Shown piece by piece: positions 1 to 10,494 of a DNA stretch of 64,000 nt. The stretch's first letter is position 1. Every line of letters starts with the position of its first letter. The translations under genes were made by a program, and so were the position numbers. Under the pieces are notes generated by a model. The model searched no databases, was not told the DNA's origin, and saw only the letters and a list, made by a program, of their open reading frames with translations. The stretch covers positions 7,567,947-7,631,946 of the forward strand of contig JAMKCF010000019.1 of NCBI GenBank assembly GCA_023634235.1, written 5' to 3'. This DNA is from Pisaster brevispinus. Taxonomy: Eukaryota; Echinodermata; Asteroidea; Forcipulatida; Asteriidae.

Positions 1-52
1 CCTGCTGCTGCTTGGTCAGGCCTTCGTATGTCTCGTGAAGTATTTTAGCCAT
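1..52 (-). CDS. possible N-terminal coding exon of an unidentified gene, cut by the window edge
   Basis: Read on the minus strand, an ATG at 52-50 opens 17 codons (MAKILHETYEGLTKQQQ) that run off the left edge with no stop. The context is favourable for initiation: A at -3 and G at +4. I do not recognise the protein. The segment is too short to assign a family, and chance is a real alternative. If real, the gene is divergent from DPY30, about 2 kb away, and the two could share a promoter region. Confidence 0.3.
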   Translation of the reverse strand, partial: MAKILHETYEGLTKQQQ

Positions 53-854
53 GTTTCGACAGTTTGTTCATACAATCCTTGTTGTTTTGTAAGACTGATA
101 CGGTAAAAAGAACGCTAAGCGGACCAGCGTAGGGTTAAATATTGCCCGAGTGATTCCTTTATTACATCATGTGATAGCCCCAGATGAATTATAGCCAGTG
201 GGTGGTCAAAGGGCAGAGATAGTGCACTGTCACACTTTGAGTGTAGTAAGGTACATGTATAAAGGCATCATCAGTATTAACACTAGAGATCCGACAGCGT
301 GAGTCACAAATGGCAGCAGTTTTCAAAAAGAAGTTAACACTAGCATCTGATCTCATATTGTAATAACCGTAAAACCACGAATGAAGGAAATATCAGAACC
401 ACAATGATCATAGCCAGTCTAGCGTGGTTTTATGTCTAAATTATTTGTAGTCATTCAACCATAACGAATAAGCCATTCTGGAGCACAAACATATATGGGT
501 CAAAGTTGACTTCTTACCTACTGAAGTTTACAATGGTTTCATGCACAAACTAATTGACTCATAAAACACTGGTTGCCTGCTTACATAAGGCCTCATTGTC
601 AGATCAGTGTAGGTGTAGGTGTAGTGTCGAAATTTCCATTTTGAGCACGTTATCACACAAAAGTGTCCCTTTAAAAAGCCACTATAAACAGATCAGGAGT
701 AATAATTGCAGGTAGGCCCGTAACCAGGAAATATTTATTTGTGGGCGAATATGATTTCTTTATCTTTTTTATTTATTTATTTTATTTTATTTATTTATTT
801 ATTTATTTTTTTTTTTTTGGGGGGGAGGCAAACTATATGACAGAAAATGTACAT

Positions 855-887
855 CGGCGCGTTAGCGCCGCCCGTCGCGCAGCGACG
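855..887. repeat. two consecutive GC-rich hairpins
   Basis: Two perfect 6-bp stems lie side by side: CGGCGC/GCGCCG with loop GTTA (855-870) and CGTCGC/GCGACG with loop GCA (873-887). They sit in AT-rich DNA between two T-run/G-run tracts, so they look like part of an imported repeat. No function is evident. Confidence 0.6.
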
Positions 888-1776
888 CAGGGGGAAGTTG
901 GAAATTGTGTGAAAAGCAAGGCCCAATTCCAGCCATTTTTTCTCCTTCTTTTTTGATTTTGGGAACTTTTTTTTTTTTGGGGGGGGGGCTAGACTGATTG
1001 CGGGTCATTCTCATGCCTCGAGCCAAAGCAGTTTTTGCGCATGATGGGTATTCCAAAAGGTTGTTCCTTTGTACGTCACTAAATTACGAATATAAGTCGA
1101 CTAAACTGTGCCTTTGTAGGCTTTCCGGTCAACTCGTCCGAGTCAACTCGCAATTTAAAAAAATATTGAATTTAACCTTTTAAAAGTGTGGATACGCGTT
1201 GATTTCTGAGAAAAGAAGATAACATTCCATAATCATTATAGGCTTACAGCACAGGGATCACGTTCCCGCCCAAGAAAAAACATTTAAGATCGGTGTTTTT
1301 CTTGTGCGCGGCGGATGAGGGCGGGGACGTTGCCCACATCTTTTCACCCTTCTTTTTTTACCGCGGTTATACTTAAACATTTTCCTTTTGGCAGTACATG
1401 GAAGTGATTTGCACCCCACTCGACTTTTATTACGCGCATCTGCGCTCAGAGAATCATGCGTTTTCAATCATCGTTTCAGATATAGGCCCACATGATCAAA
1501 CTGTATGATTACAAAAGCAGCCACTTGACGAAACTTTAAGTTTCACAGCTCCTTGTTCAACTTTAGTTTCACTTAGGATTGAAGCCTTATCAGGCTATTA
1601 TGCAATGGGGGAAGAAAGGCCCTTGTATACCCCTTCAACTGCCTCTTTTAACTCAGTCAATGTGGTGTGAACCCCTCACTTATTTGTCCTTGTTTGTCCT
1701 TGTTTGTCCTACACATGCATTAGCTCCATAGTCCCAGGGACTCCCAGTTGTATAGTAAAACAGATTGGAGTGAGGA

Positions 1777-1815
1777 GGCCACTTCTCCATCCATTAATGG
1801 ATGGAGTGAGTGGCC
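1777..1815. repeat. short near-perfect palindrome
   Basis: A perfect 22-bp palindrome at 1785-1806, centred on CCATTAATGG, is extended by a further 7-bp inverted pair (GGCCACT at 1777-1783, AGTGGCC at 1809-1815). It is a small foldback of unknown origin. Confidence 0.6.
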
Positions 1816-2141
1816 TGGTAATACTTCGAGCATCAAGGTATTGTAACGTGTTCAATGTTCATTCAAAGCCACTGTAGTGAAACTTTAACAATTTGTAATC
1901 GGGTTGCATTTCCTAAATGGGTGGAGTAATACCCTGACGCTCATTTATACAAAACACCTTTGTTTTGGGCATAAATGAGAAACTGAATCGCAGGGTACCA
2001 TGCTTGGCATTCTTGAAGCTTGTATCCTGTAGTAACAAAAAAGCATTGAAATTACCGAACACTCAAAACTCGCGGCAAAGCTGAATGAGATTGAGTCTAA
2101 CTTCACTTTTCTCTTGACAGAAACGACTTTTAAGTTTAACC

Positions 2142-5100
2142 ATGAGTGAAGGTATGTTTTTAGTGATATTTTTGCTGAACACGCACACAAATATTGCAAA
2201 ATAAATTGATACTGTGGTGATCATTTGAATTACAAATTATGGAAACAGTGGCGGCGAAATTAAAATGACGTAAAAATAATTGAATGGGCTATATTTAAAT
2301 TGAATTATGAAAGAACGAAAGGAAAAGAACCACACAAAAATACAATGCAAAGGCCACTTTCTTTATAAACCAATCATGCTTCAGTTTTTCCTTTTTTGTT
2401 GTTAATGAAAAGTTCATGCGAAATTAAAGAGTAGAATTAGAAATAGAATAGCACTGCAGTTGGGGTCGTACTACTCCTAGAACTATTCGGTTCGTTCCGC
2501 TATCGTCTCCCCGACCCTCATAGGTCATCATGTACAAAATCCTATTCGAAACTTTTTCCCCTTCACGTTTATGCACCTGGACTTCTCTTTTGAAAACGGA
2601 GCTCGCCAAAATTACGCTCTATCTATTCATTGTTTTCAAAGTGAGCTCGGGGTGGGTCCAGAAAATCCACTCCGCAAAAAAAAGGTGCAAAAAATGATAA
2701 ATTCCCATCGTTTATTCAGAATCGTCGCCTTCCGATAACAAAATGGCCGCCGTCGCTTGTATCACTGGTATGCTGCGTGCAACGCTGGTCTACGACATGC
2801 CTTCGCATAGTATTCTGTGTGCAACACTGGTCCACAATAATCAATGGCTTATCTTTTATCCGTAAACCGTTGGTTATTGTGAACCAGCGTTGCGCGCAGC
2901 ATACCATTGATACAAGCGACGGCGGCCATTTTTGTTATCGGAAGGCGACGATTCCGAATAACGATGAGAATTTATCATTTTTTGCACTTTTTTTTTGCGG
3001 AGTGGATTTTCTGGACCCACCCCGAGCTCACTTTGAAAACAATGAATAGATAGAGCGTAATTTTGGCGAGCTCCGTTTTCAAAAGAGAAGTCCAGGTGCA
3101 TAAACGTGAAGGGGAAAAAGTTTCGAATAGGATTTTGTACATGATGACCTATGAGGGTCGGGGAGACGATAGCGGAACGAACCGAATAGTTCTAGGAGTA
3201 GGGTCGTACTAATTAGCGTCAACAGGCCCATTTCACGACAACTCAAGACAACTCAAGACAACAAGTTTAAAATACCATCAAATACAATGGTTGTAATCAG
3301 AGTGTATCTGGAAACACATTTAAAACTGACTGGGACCATCATGCATACATATTTTTCTCGGGAAAAAATGTTTTTTTCGTAAAAAATAGTCAACTTTCTC
3401 CGTCCGTAAAATTGGCCGACGTAATGCTATTGCGCTAGTGCAATGACTTTGGACAGCACCATTATGATATGGGTGGGTAAGGACAAAAAGAAATTGAGAC
3501 AGAAAAAAGAGTTAAAGAACAAAAGAAATAAAGAAAGAAAAAAGAAAGAAACAAAGAAACAAAGAAATACATGTAAATAAAACTATAATATGAGTGTGTG
3601 GGCACCATTCTCGACTTAAAAATTGCACTTACCTGTAGTGTAATGGTGCGGTCCAATGTTTTTGCGCAAGCGCAATAGCATCACGTCAGCCAATTCTACG
3701 GACGGCGAAAGTTGACTATTTTTACGAAAAAAAACTTGTTTCCCGTGAAAAACATGTATGCACGATGGTTCCAGTCAGTTTTAAACGTGTTTCCAGATAC
3801 ACTCTGATTACAAACATTGTATTTGATGTTATTATAAACTTGTTGTCTTGAGTTGTCTTGAGTTGTCTTGAGTTGTCGTGAAATGGGCCTGTTGACGCTA
3901 ATTAGTATGACCGCTGCAGTTGGTTTACTTCTATTTTCTAACTGTTTACTGTAGTACTTTACTTATGTTATGATCTTTTATTAAATACTGTACAGCAGTT
4001 GAGCAGACGCCCCAACCTATGGATCCAAACATGGGATTGAATATAGAAAATGCTGTAAGTATTGCAAAACAATGGAGCCACTACCTGACTACTAAATAAT
4101 GTTAATATTAATTTCAAACATTTGTTAAATTATTGCCTGGAATTTCGGTGAGCTGAATTTGTTACAGACTCTAACTGGTGTTGCCGTGGATGTGTATTTT
4201 GTACAGTTGATATATAAAAAGAAACATTTTGTGAGATATTTTGTTATGGATTGTGTACGTGTAGTGCTTGCTTGTATCTAGATCTGTTCACTTCAGTAAT
4301 ACATTTTTGTATTGATTTTGCCAGATGGCTAATTTTAATTTAATTGAAATAACCAGGATTTACAAACCAGTAATTATTCACTCTCAATTTTGACCTCTCA
4401 CTGACAGCCTCCAAAAGCAGAATCACCTCATGCTGAGCATGGACTCACTGATAACTTACAGAAGATCATCACTCAAGAGAAAGAAGAAGTTGAGAAGACG
4501 AAAGTTGACTTGGAGTCCCTGACCACGAGAGCCTACTTAGATCACACAGTGGTACCGATCCTGCTGCAAGGGATGTCAGCACTGGCCAAAGAGAGGTACT
4601 AATAAAGGGGTGTAATTAGTTGTGATAATCATAGCCCTCGATCCGATGGTTTCAGACCAGAGTGCTACGACAAACCGTGGGTTATCAATTTGTACATTCA
4701 AAATATTGAGAAAAAAACAAATCAACAAAATTTGCCAAATTTAAACTTTTGGTCAATTGTAGTATTTTTAGGTCAAAACCAAAAGCTACGACTATCAGCA
4801 AACCCATTCTCTGGTGTTGTAGTGTGAAATGATCATAACAGTGAGACCAGATTGTTACTGATCACAACAACTGGTGTTGTGTTAGTTTCGTTCATTACTT
4901 CAACAGTCAAACCATCACCCAGATGATTAGATGATGCTTCAAGAGATGAGGTCAAGCATACTATTCTAACCTTACAATGTAATCCATACATTTTGCATTT
5001 TCGGGTGTGGAATAACTATTTTATGGAGTTTCTATCTTATTTGGAAAGGCTTATTTGGTTTTCCACTGAAGAAAAAAAAGAAAATAAACTTATTGAGTAG

Positions 5101-5247
5101 TATTTCAAATAAGTGATAATTAGTTGAAATTTTTCAATTTCTAACTATTTTGTGTCTGGTTTTATTATCCACAGACCTCCCAATCCGATCGAGTACCTGG
5201 CCAGCTACCTCCTGAAGAATAAAGACCAGTTTGAGGGTAGCAACTAA
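2142..5247 (+). CDS. DPY30: DPY30, core subunit of COMPASS/MLL histone H3K4 methyltransferase complexes
   Basis: Four coding exons join in frame: 2142-2151, 3996-4054, 4408-4595 and 5175-5247, all with GT/AG junctions, giving 109 residues (human DPY30 has 99). The start is the only ATG in the short first coding exon, which begins after an acceptor at 2119-2120. Residues 1-40 are a low-conservation, Pro-rich leader. Residues about 60-101 form the conserved Dpy-30 dimerisation motif, with ...[18 protein letters not shown]... followed by ...[17 protein letters not shown]... In the family this helical dimer binds the ASH2L C-terminus and raises H3K4 methylation activity; it also serves as a docking fold in other complexes. 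The protein should be nuclear. The acceptor of exon 2 is a tandem NAGNAG (tacagcag), so one alanine may be included or skipped. Intron 1 carries two large foldback transposons. The gene converges with SYMPK. Confidence 0.96.
2472..3200. mobile_element. foldback transposon 1 (long terminal inverted repeats) in DPY30 intron 1
   Basis: The left end (TACTCCTAGAACTATTCGG...) and the right end are reverse complements for about 300 bp or more, with a few mismatches and a short, partly self-complementary centre near 2770-2900. The flanks repeat GGGTCGTAC (2463-2471 and 3201-3209), a target duplication of about 7-9 bp whose exact length is blurred by shared end bases. There is no transposase, so it is nonautonomous. 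Long TIRs with an 8-9 bp duplication recall Mutator-like or foldback elements; this class call is inference. A diverged relative of the TIR lies near 51,900. Confidence 0.85.
3209..3905. mobile_element. foldback transposon 2, inserted beside element 1
   Basis: The ends are CTAATTAGCGTCAACAGG... and its reverse complement, flanked by TA on both sides (3207-3208, 3906-3907). The arms pair for about 250 bp around a purine-rich centre (about 3480-3570, GAAA/GAAC repeats). Short tandem ACTCAAGACA units sit near both tips. A TA duplication suggests Tc1/mariner-type integration. It inserted at the edge of element 1's right target duplication, so it is probably the younger of the two. Confidence 0.8.
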
Positions 5248-5451
5248 AACATGAAATAGCTGTCAAATAATACCACTGGATTCACCTCTCAGTAGAGGGG
5301 GAAACGTTGCCCTTTTGTGATGTCAACATGGTATGCTGAAAACATCAGAAACCTGCACTATCCATTTGAACATTTCATGCCTTGGATTGTGAAGTTATGT
5401 TTGTCCGGGAAAAAATATAAAAAACTTACAAACAATAGAGATATAGAACCA

Positions 5452-5647
5452 GGGCCCAATTTAATAGAGCTGCCTTTAAAGTAGATAATATTGCTTAACA
5501 TATTTTCTGCTTAGCAGCAATGAGCAGGAAACCAGTCACAAATTGTACATGGGACATGGTATTTTGACTGTTACCTTATTCTGGTAAGCATGATTTTATT
5601 GTGCTTAGCTACTTTTTGTGCTTAAGTAGCTCTGTGAAATTGGGTCC
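5452..5647. mobile_element. MITE of the GGGCCCAATTTCATAG family
   Basis: It begins GGGCCCAATTTAATAGAGCT and ends with the reverse complement (...AGCTCTGTGAAATTGGGTCC). The interior shares a recognisable core (GCAGGAAACCAGTCACAAAT, then TATTTTGACTGTTACC) with many copies in this window. It has no coding capacity. Confidence 0.75.
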
Positions 5648-5884
5648 ACTGCAAAATAGACACAACCGATGACCAGAATCGCGTAACTCATAGTGGGTCT
5701 ACAATGTAAACAAACCAAGCAGTCACGCCCAGTGTGCATGGTCAAGCAATGTCTTCTGCACCTACGACAGGACACTCGGAAGCAGCAATGCTTTTTCACG
5801 CATACTGTGCCTTATTTGCTTGGTTTGTTAACATTGTGTACCCCTTATGAAACACTTGACTCTGGTCGCTGGTTGTGTCTATTA

Positions 5885-6033
5885 CATGGAGCTGTTTAAG
5901 CAGGAGAAACCAATATGCTTTGAAACCAATATTTGCAGGAAACCAGTCGCAAATGGTACATGTGATGTGGCATTTTGGCTGTAACCTTACTCTGGTTAGC
6001 AAAATTACTTGTGCTTAAGCAGCTCTATGATTG
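5885..6033. mobile_element. truncated MITE of the GGGCCCAATTTCATAG family
   Basis: It shares the core GGAAACCAGTCGCAAATGGT and the right end GCTTAAGCAGCTCTATGA with its relatives, but the outermost GGGCCC ends are lost or mutated. Confidence 0.55.
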
Positions 6034-8123
6034 GGGATTGAGTTTCAATACCATACGACACATGTGTATAGCATAATTTCTAGACAAATTCACTGTGGAT
6101 GTCCTGTACCAGTGTTTTCCGCCATTTTTTGATGCGAGTTGAAAGCCTGCACAAAGCCTTGAACGTCACTCTTGAGGGGGCACAGCAATTTTCTTCTGGG
6201 TATATGCACTTCTATGAGGGAAATGTAAATTTGTATTGGATCTTTGCTGTGGGCACCACGGTAACGATGGGTGTGTGAATTAATTTAAGGCCTACCTGTA
6301 TACAGCAACAAGAACAGGACATTTGAAATTGAACGAAAGTTGATTGGTCTAAAGGTTGAACCAATGGGAATGCTGAAATTTGCCATACAGCCAAAGTGTA
6401 CAGTTGCCTCACAGTTGATTCACAAGGATTACACACACTGCCTTCTCCAGGCTCTGTTTCTATGGCAGTAGTTTATCAAATTTTACCTTGGTTGTCTCGG
6501 TTATTATAAACACAATTTTGTATAATAAGACATTCGACAATTGGTACATCATCTTTTGGGTGAGTAAATTCCTAAAATTCATCTATATCTTCAAGAAAAT
6601 TGTCATAAAAAAACAACCTCCGAGATGAGTGACTGTCAAGTGTCATGTGTTTTTCCATGTTATAAATTTCTTATTAATTTAAAAGTACAGTGTAACTAGT
6701 TAGGGGATTGTAAGTAGAGCAATAGACACATTCATTTGTACAGAAATCAATTTTGGTTATTTCTTGGCACCAGCTGATATGATAAATTCAAGCTGGGCCA
6801 CATTAGTTCAACTTCATTCTGTTGGTCGTGAATGGTTAAAATAATAAATCTTGCATAAGGGTTATTGTGCTTTTTTACTGTATATATTTTCACTGACTGA
6901 AAGATAATAATGGCATATAAACAGTTGGGTTAATTAGTTTTGTGGGATGATTGAAAATTATCAGAAAGTAGACTACATGTATTTACCTCTTGCACCACCG
7001 TCCCATGCGGCCACTGCTGTGCCAACGCTGGCCATTTGGGGGTCAAATTGCATGTCAAATTTAAGGTAAGCGTGTAAATGCTGCTTCGCATAAAATGCGA
7101 ACTACACTGAATTTAAAGCACATGGGAACATTGACTCCTAAATGGCGCTAACAAAGATTGTTATTCTGACGACGTCGGGTGAATTGGGTAAATATCTGAG
7201 CTTTTCCATTCTGTAGGACTTTTAAGAAAGTTATTTGAAATATTTATAACTAATGGCTGGTTTTTATGTAATGTTGCCATGCATGTTCTGAAAAGCATTG
7301 TCTGAACTGGTTCAATGAAATAAACATATTGTCAGTCTACGAGGAACATTTCAAATTCTTTGGGTTGTAAAAGTTATTATTTTTAATACATGAACAAATA
7401 TTCCATGGAATTGATACTGAAGAGACTGAATTAAAAAAGGAGGGTATACTTTTGGTAATTACTCCAAAAATTACTCCAGGGAAATATTTCAGTCTTAAGT
7501 ACTGTCAAAGTTAAGACAATGACATTTCAAGACCCCACACATCTCTGTTGTGTATTTGATTCCTGCAATCATAAGTTGATTGGTACACAAACAAATCGCT
7601 GAAAAAATGCCCCCCACTCCCCCACTAAAACATGACCACTTGAGTTTTCACAGGACGGTCAGATGGCATGTTCATTCAAAACTAGAGGATGGAAATGAAT
7701 TGATTTTCCCCAAACCATCCGTGCAGTACTCCTTTAAATTGAGATTGTTAACTGAAACTAGAAAAAACGTAATAATTGAAGAGAAAATATGATTTTTGAA
7801 GTAAAAAGAACACCAAACACACAAAACAAGAGTAAATCTCAGATTCCGTAAGTTTTTTCCCTAAAGAATAAAGGACCAGGTGTACATGATTAAAGTCACA
7901 CTTTCATTGGTTGTTCTACCAGCCATACAATGGCATTGTTATGTACACGTACATGTACACCCAATATTTATTGTCGACAATAAAAAAAAACCAAAACCAA
8001 GCAGTTCCAACTTGAACCTAGGGCACATGTACAATTTTAAGGCGCATAAACTTTCATCGTATTGTACCATAAAAGAAAACTTAAAACACTAATTCTATAT
8101 TCAAATAAAAGTTTATATGCCTG

Positions 8124-8337
8124 AATAAGTTTAGACTTGTGGACAAGTTAATAAATATTTGTCACGGTGCAATATAACTGGTTCCTGACTGCTGCCCTAT
8201 TTAAATGGGGCCATAGTTGTGAGAGCAATAGTCTCGTGTGGAGCAGAAGTCTCGTGAGAGTATAGTTGTGAGATAACCCTTAACGCTATCACCGTGACAA
8301 ACGTTTAACGACTTGTCCACACGTCTAGAATAAGTTG
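8124..8337. mobile_element. short MITE-like inverted repeat
   Basis: Left arm (about 8124-8170: AATAAGTTTAGACTTGTGGA...TTTGTCACGGTG) and right arm (about 8290-8337) are imperfect reverse complements. The interior carries short repeats of GTCTCGTG and ATAGTTGTGAGA. Confidence 0.6.
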
Positions 8338-8712
8338 TGAAAAAATGGATTGATGAAAAATATTGCAATGAGATGCAAGAGCTGTGAAATTTCACCTTAA
8401 ATATACAAACAAAATGGGGCCCCAAAACTACCTTGAATCACCCGCTTTGGCTAAAACCGCGTTTAAATCTTCCTTAAATAAATACACAGAAATACAAACG
8501 AGGTGGTTTGGGAGCAACAGAAAACAGAAAGATCTCTTAACTTCCCAGCTCGTCTGAAGGAATCGACTGTAGATTTAGTAATACTGGTCCAAAGTCATGA
8601 TGCGGCTTATTGTTGCATGTGTTACGTACACCGTTTTGGTTATTATTCTGTATACAAAAAATGTATACTTTATATTCCCTATGGACAAAATAGGGAGACT
8701 GCCAACATTAGT

Positions 8713-8783
8713 GCTAGATAGCTCAGTTGGTAGAGCGCCGGCACATTAAGCCGGAGGTCACAGCTTCAAGTTCCGCTCTAGTC
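8713..8783 (+). repeat. tRNA-like SINE head
   Basis: It contains a good polymerase III A box (TAGCTCAGTTGGTAGAGC) and an anticodon-stem-like CCGGC/GCCGG pair. The T arm is degenerate (CTTCAAGTTCC) and the acceptor stem does not pair properly, so this is a SINE or tRNA pseudogene rather than a working tRNA. A second copy, preceded by the same GGAGACTGCCAACAT leader, is near 45,200. Confidence 0.6.
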
Positions 8784-8811
8784 AATTTATCTTTTTCAAC
8801 CCAAAACAGTT

Positions 8812-8817
8812 TTTATT
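8812..8817 (-). terminator. candidate SYMPK poly(A) signal
   Basis: TTTATT on the plus strand reads AATAAA on the minus strand, about 540 bp past the SYMPK stop codon. It is the nearest canonical hexamer I found. Other variants could be used. Confidence 0.3.
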
Positions 8818-9357
8818 CTCTACACACAAGTGAATTCTTAGTTATAATGTGCTAGGCATGCCAGACCAAGCAATCATTCCTCATTTAAAAAGTGAAACAT
8901 GCTCTTGTCAGCGTACCAAATTGTTGTTTTTGTCATAAGCACAAATTTCTCACAACATATAATTTGGCAACGAAAGACTACTGATTTTTGACTGGGATGG
9001 TTTAGCACAAAGTCATGAGAGCATCTCGGCTACAAAAATACATATTCCTCAGATTGATGGAGAAAAAGTTCAAATACCAAAAGTAAGAAGTTTGAGGTCA
9101 ACAGGGCGCCTTATTGATCAGCATCGAGGGTAAAACTATGTCCTGTCAAGCAGTCAAGATCCATCACAGACTGCATAAAATATACAAAATGATAGTTCTG
9201 TATCACAAACAATTCATGAAAGTCTGCCACGGCTATGTCAAAAGAGACATATTCTATTTGAAAAATTTCATTGGAGTACTTGACGATATAAAAGATGTCG
9301 CTCTTTATGTGAGAATATTGCCTTGCAACATTTAAAACAAGTTCCCTGCTTCAAATT

Positions 9358-10494
9358 TTACTTCTTAAGTCTTGTGCTTTTCCTAGTTCCAGGAGCTGGT
9401 GCCGGTGATTGTAATTTCTTGGCGCCCCTACCACGTCCACGCCCACCCCTCCCTCGTCCCCTTCCACTCTGTGCCTGCATCTCACTCGGAGTTCCATCTT
9501 CAGTATCCATGCTCTCAGAGTCAGCTGCTAGTAATACATCAGACGACTGACCTTCATCCATTTCTTCTTCTTTGTCATCTTCCTCATCTCCACCTTCTGA
9601 AGCTTGCTCTTCATCCCCCACAACTGTTGGTTCGTTCCCTTCTTGAATTTCTAGCTGCAAGTTCTCCTTCTCTTTGACTGCCTCTAACTCTTCTTTCTTC
9701 CGTTCTTGCTCTGCTTGGTCTGCTTTTTCTTTCTTCTTTAATTCTTCTTGTTTTTTTCTTTCCTCCTCTTGTTTCCTCAACTCATCTGCTCGTTTCCTTT
9801 CCTCCTCTGCCTTCTTCAGTTGCTCCTCTTTTTGTTTCTGTTCTTCTTTCTCCTTATTCAAAGCTTCTTCCCGTTTCTTTTCTTCCAGTTTCTTTGCTTC
9901 ATCTTCTTTCCTTTTCTTTTCAAGCTCTGCCTGTGCTGCCTTACGCTGTTCTTCTAGTTTCTTAGCCTTTTCCTGTTCCATCTGGTTTTTCCTTTCCTTC
10001 TCTTCCTGAGCAGCCTTCATTGCTGCTTCTCTCTGCTCCCGCTTCTTTTTTACCTCCTCAGCAGCTCTCTGTCCTGCCTCTCTAGCAGCCTTCAGGTTTG
10101 CTTCTTGCTCGAGCTTCTGCTTCTCTTTCCACTCCTTGGCAAATTTTGCCGCCTCGTCCCTTCTCTTCTGTTCTTCAGCCTCTTTCTTCGCTTTGGCTTC
10201 CAATGCTACTTTCTCAGCAGCCTTAGAAGCGACCTCCTTCTGTGCTCTCATTTTCTCAGCTCTTTCCTTGGCAGCTTTCTCAGCCTCTTCCTTTTTAAGT
10301 TTCTCCTGCTTCAACCTCTCTTCTTTCAGCTTCACTTGGTAAAGTCGTGCCTGCTCCTTCTCTTTTGCCTCTTTCTCTTTCTTGGCCTTCAGTTCTTCCT
10401 CCTGCTTCTTCTTATCAGCCTCTTCCTTTAGCTTTTTCTCAGCAAAAGGATCTGTCTCCAAGACAGTCATAATTGGTGGTGGAATATGCTTTTG
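9358..10494 (-). other. SYMPK: terminal SYMPK exon encoding a long charged coiled-coil-like and RG-rich tail
   Basis: The first 8-10 residues ([10 protein letters not shown]) complete the conserved domain. The next roughly 250 residues are almost entirely K, E, A, Q and R in heptad-like runs, predicting a long single helix or coiled coil. An acidic segment follows ([20 protein letters not shown], including SMDTEDG), then [15 protein letters not shown] and a basic C-terminus ending KSTRLKK. The stop is TAA at 9360-9358. Human symplekin instead ends in about 150 Pro/Ser/acidic residues, so this tail is lineage-specific in composition. RG boxes and long charged helices often mediate RNA or phase-type interactions; that function is inference here. 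Confidence 0.9.

Larger units (their letters stand above)
53..2120. other. intergenic DNA upstream of DPY30, probably holding its promoter and a noncoding first exon
   Basis: I see no coding exon here. The DPY30 start-codon exon is preceded by a clear 3' splice site (ctcttgacag, 2111-2120), so at least one 5' UTR exon and the promoter must lie to the left, but I cannot place them. The stretch holds two T-run/G-run junctions (about 808-827 and 969-988), a GC-rich double hairpin, three tandem copies of a TTTGTCC-type octamer near 1683-1710, and a palindrome at 1777-1815. Confidence 0.5.
5248..9357. other. intergenic region between the convergent DPY30 and SYMPK genes
   Basis: It holds the 3' UTRs of both genes and several transposon copies listed separately. 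A possible DPY30 poly(A) signal, AATAAA, is at 6843-6848. I found no coding exon. The reading frames seen here are short and lack splice-site or family support. Confidence 0.6.

Noticed and set aside
8713..8783. A functional tRNA gene
   Set aside because: The A box is good but the acceptor stem does not pair, the T arm is degenerate and position 33 of the anticodon loop is not T. A second degenerate copy with the same leader indicates a SINE.
9399..10431. Several plus-strand Ser/Phe/Leu-rich ORFs
   Set aside because: They are antisense shadows of the K/E-rich SYMPK terminal exon.
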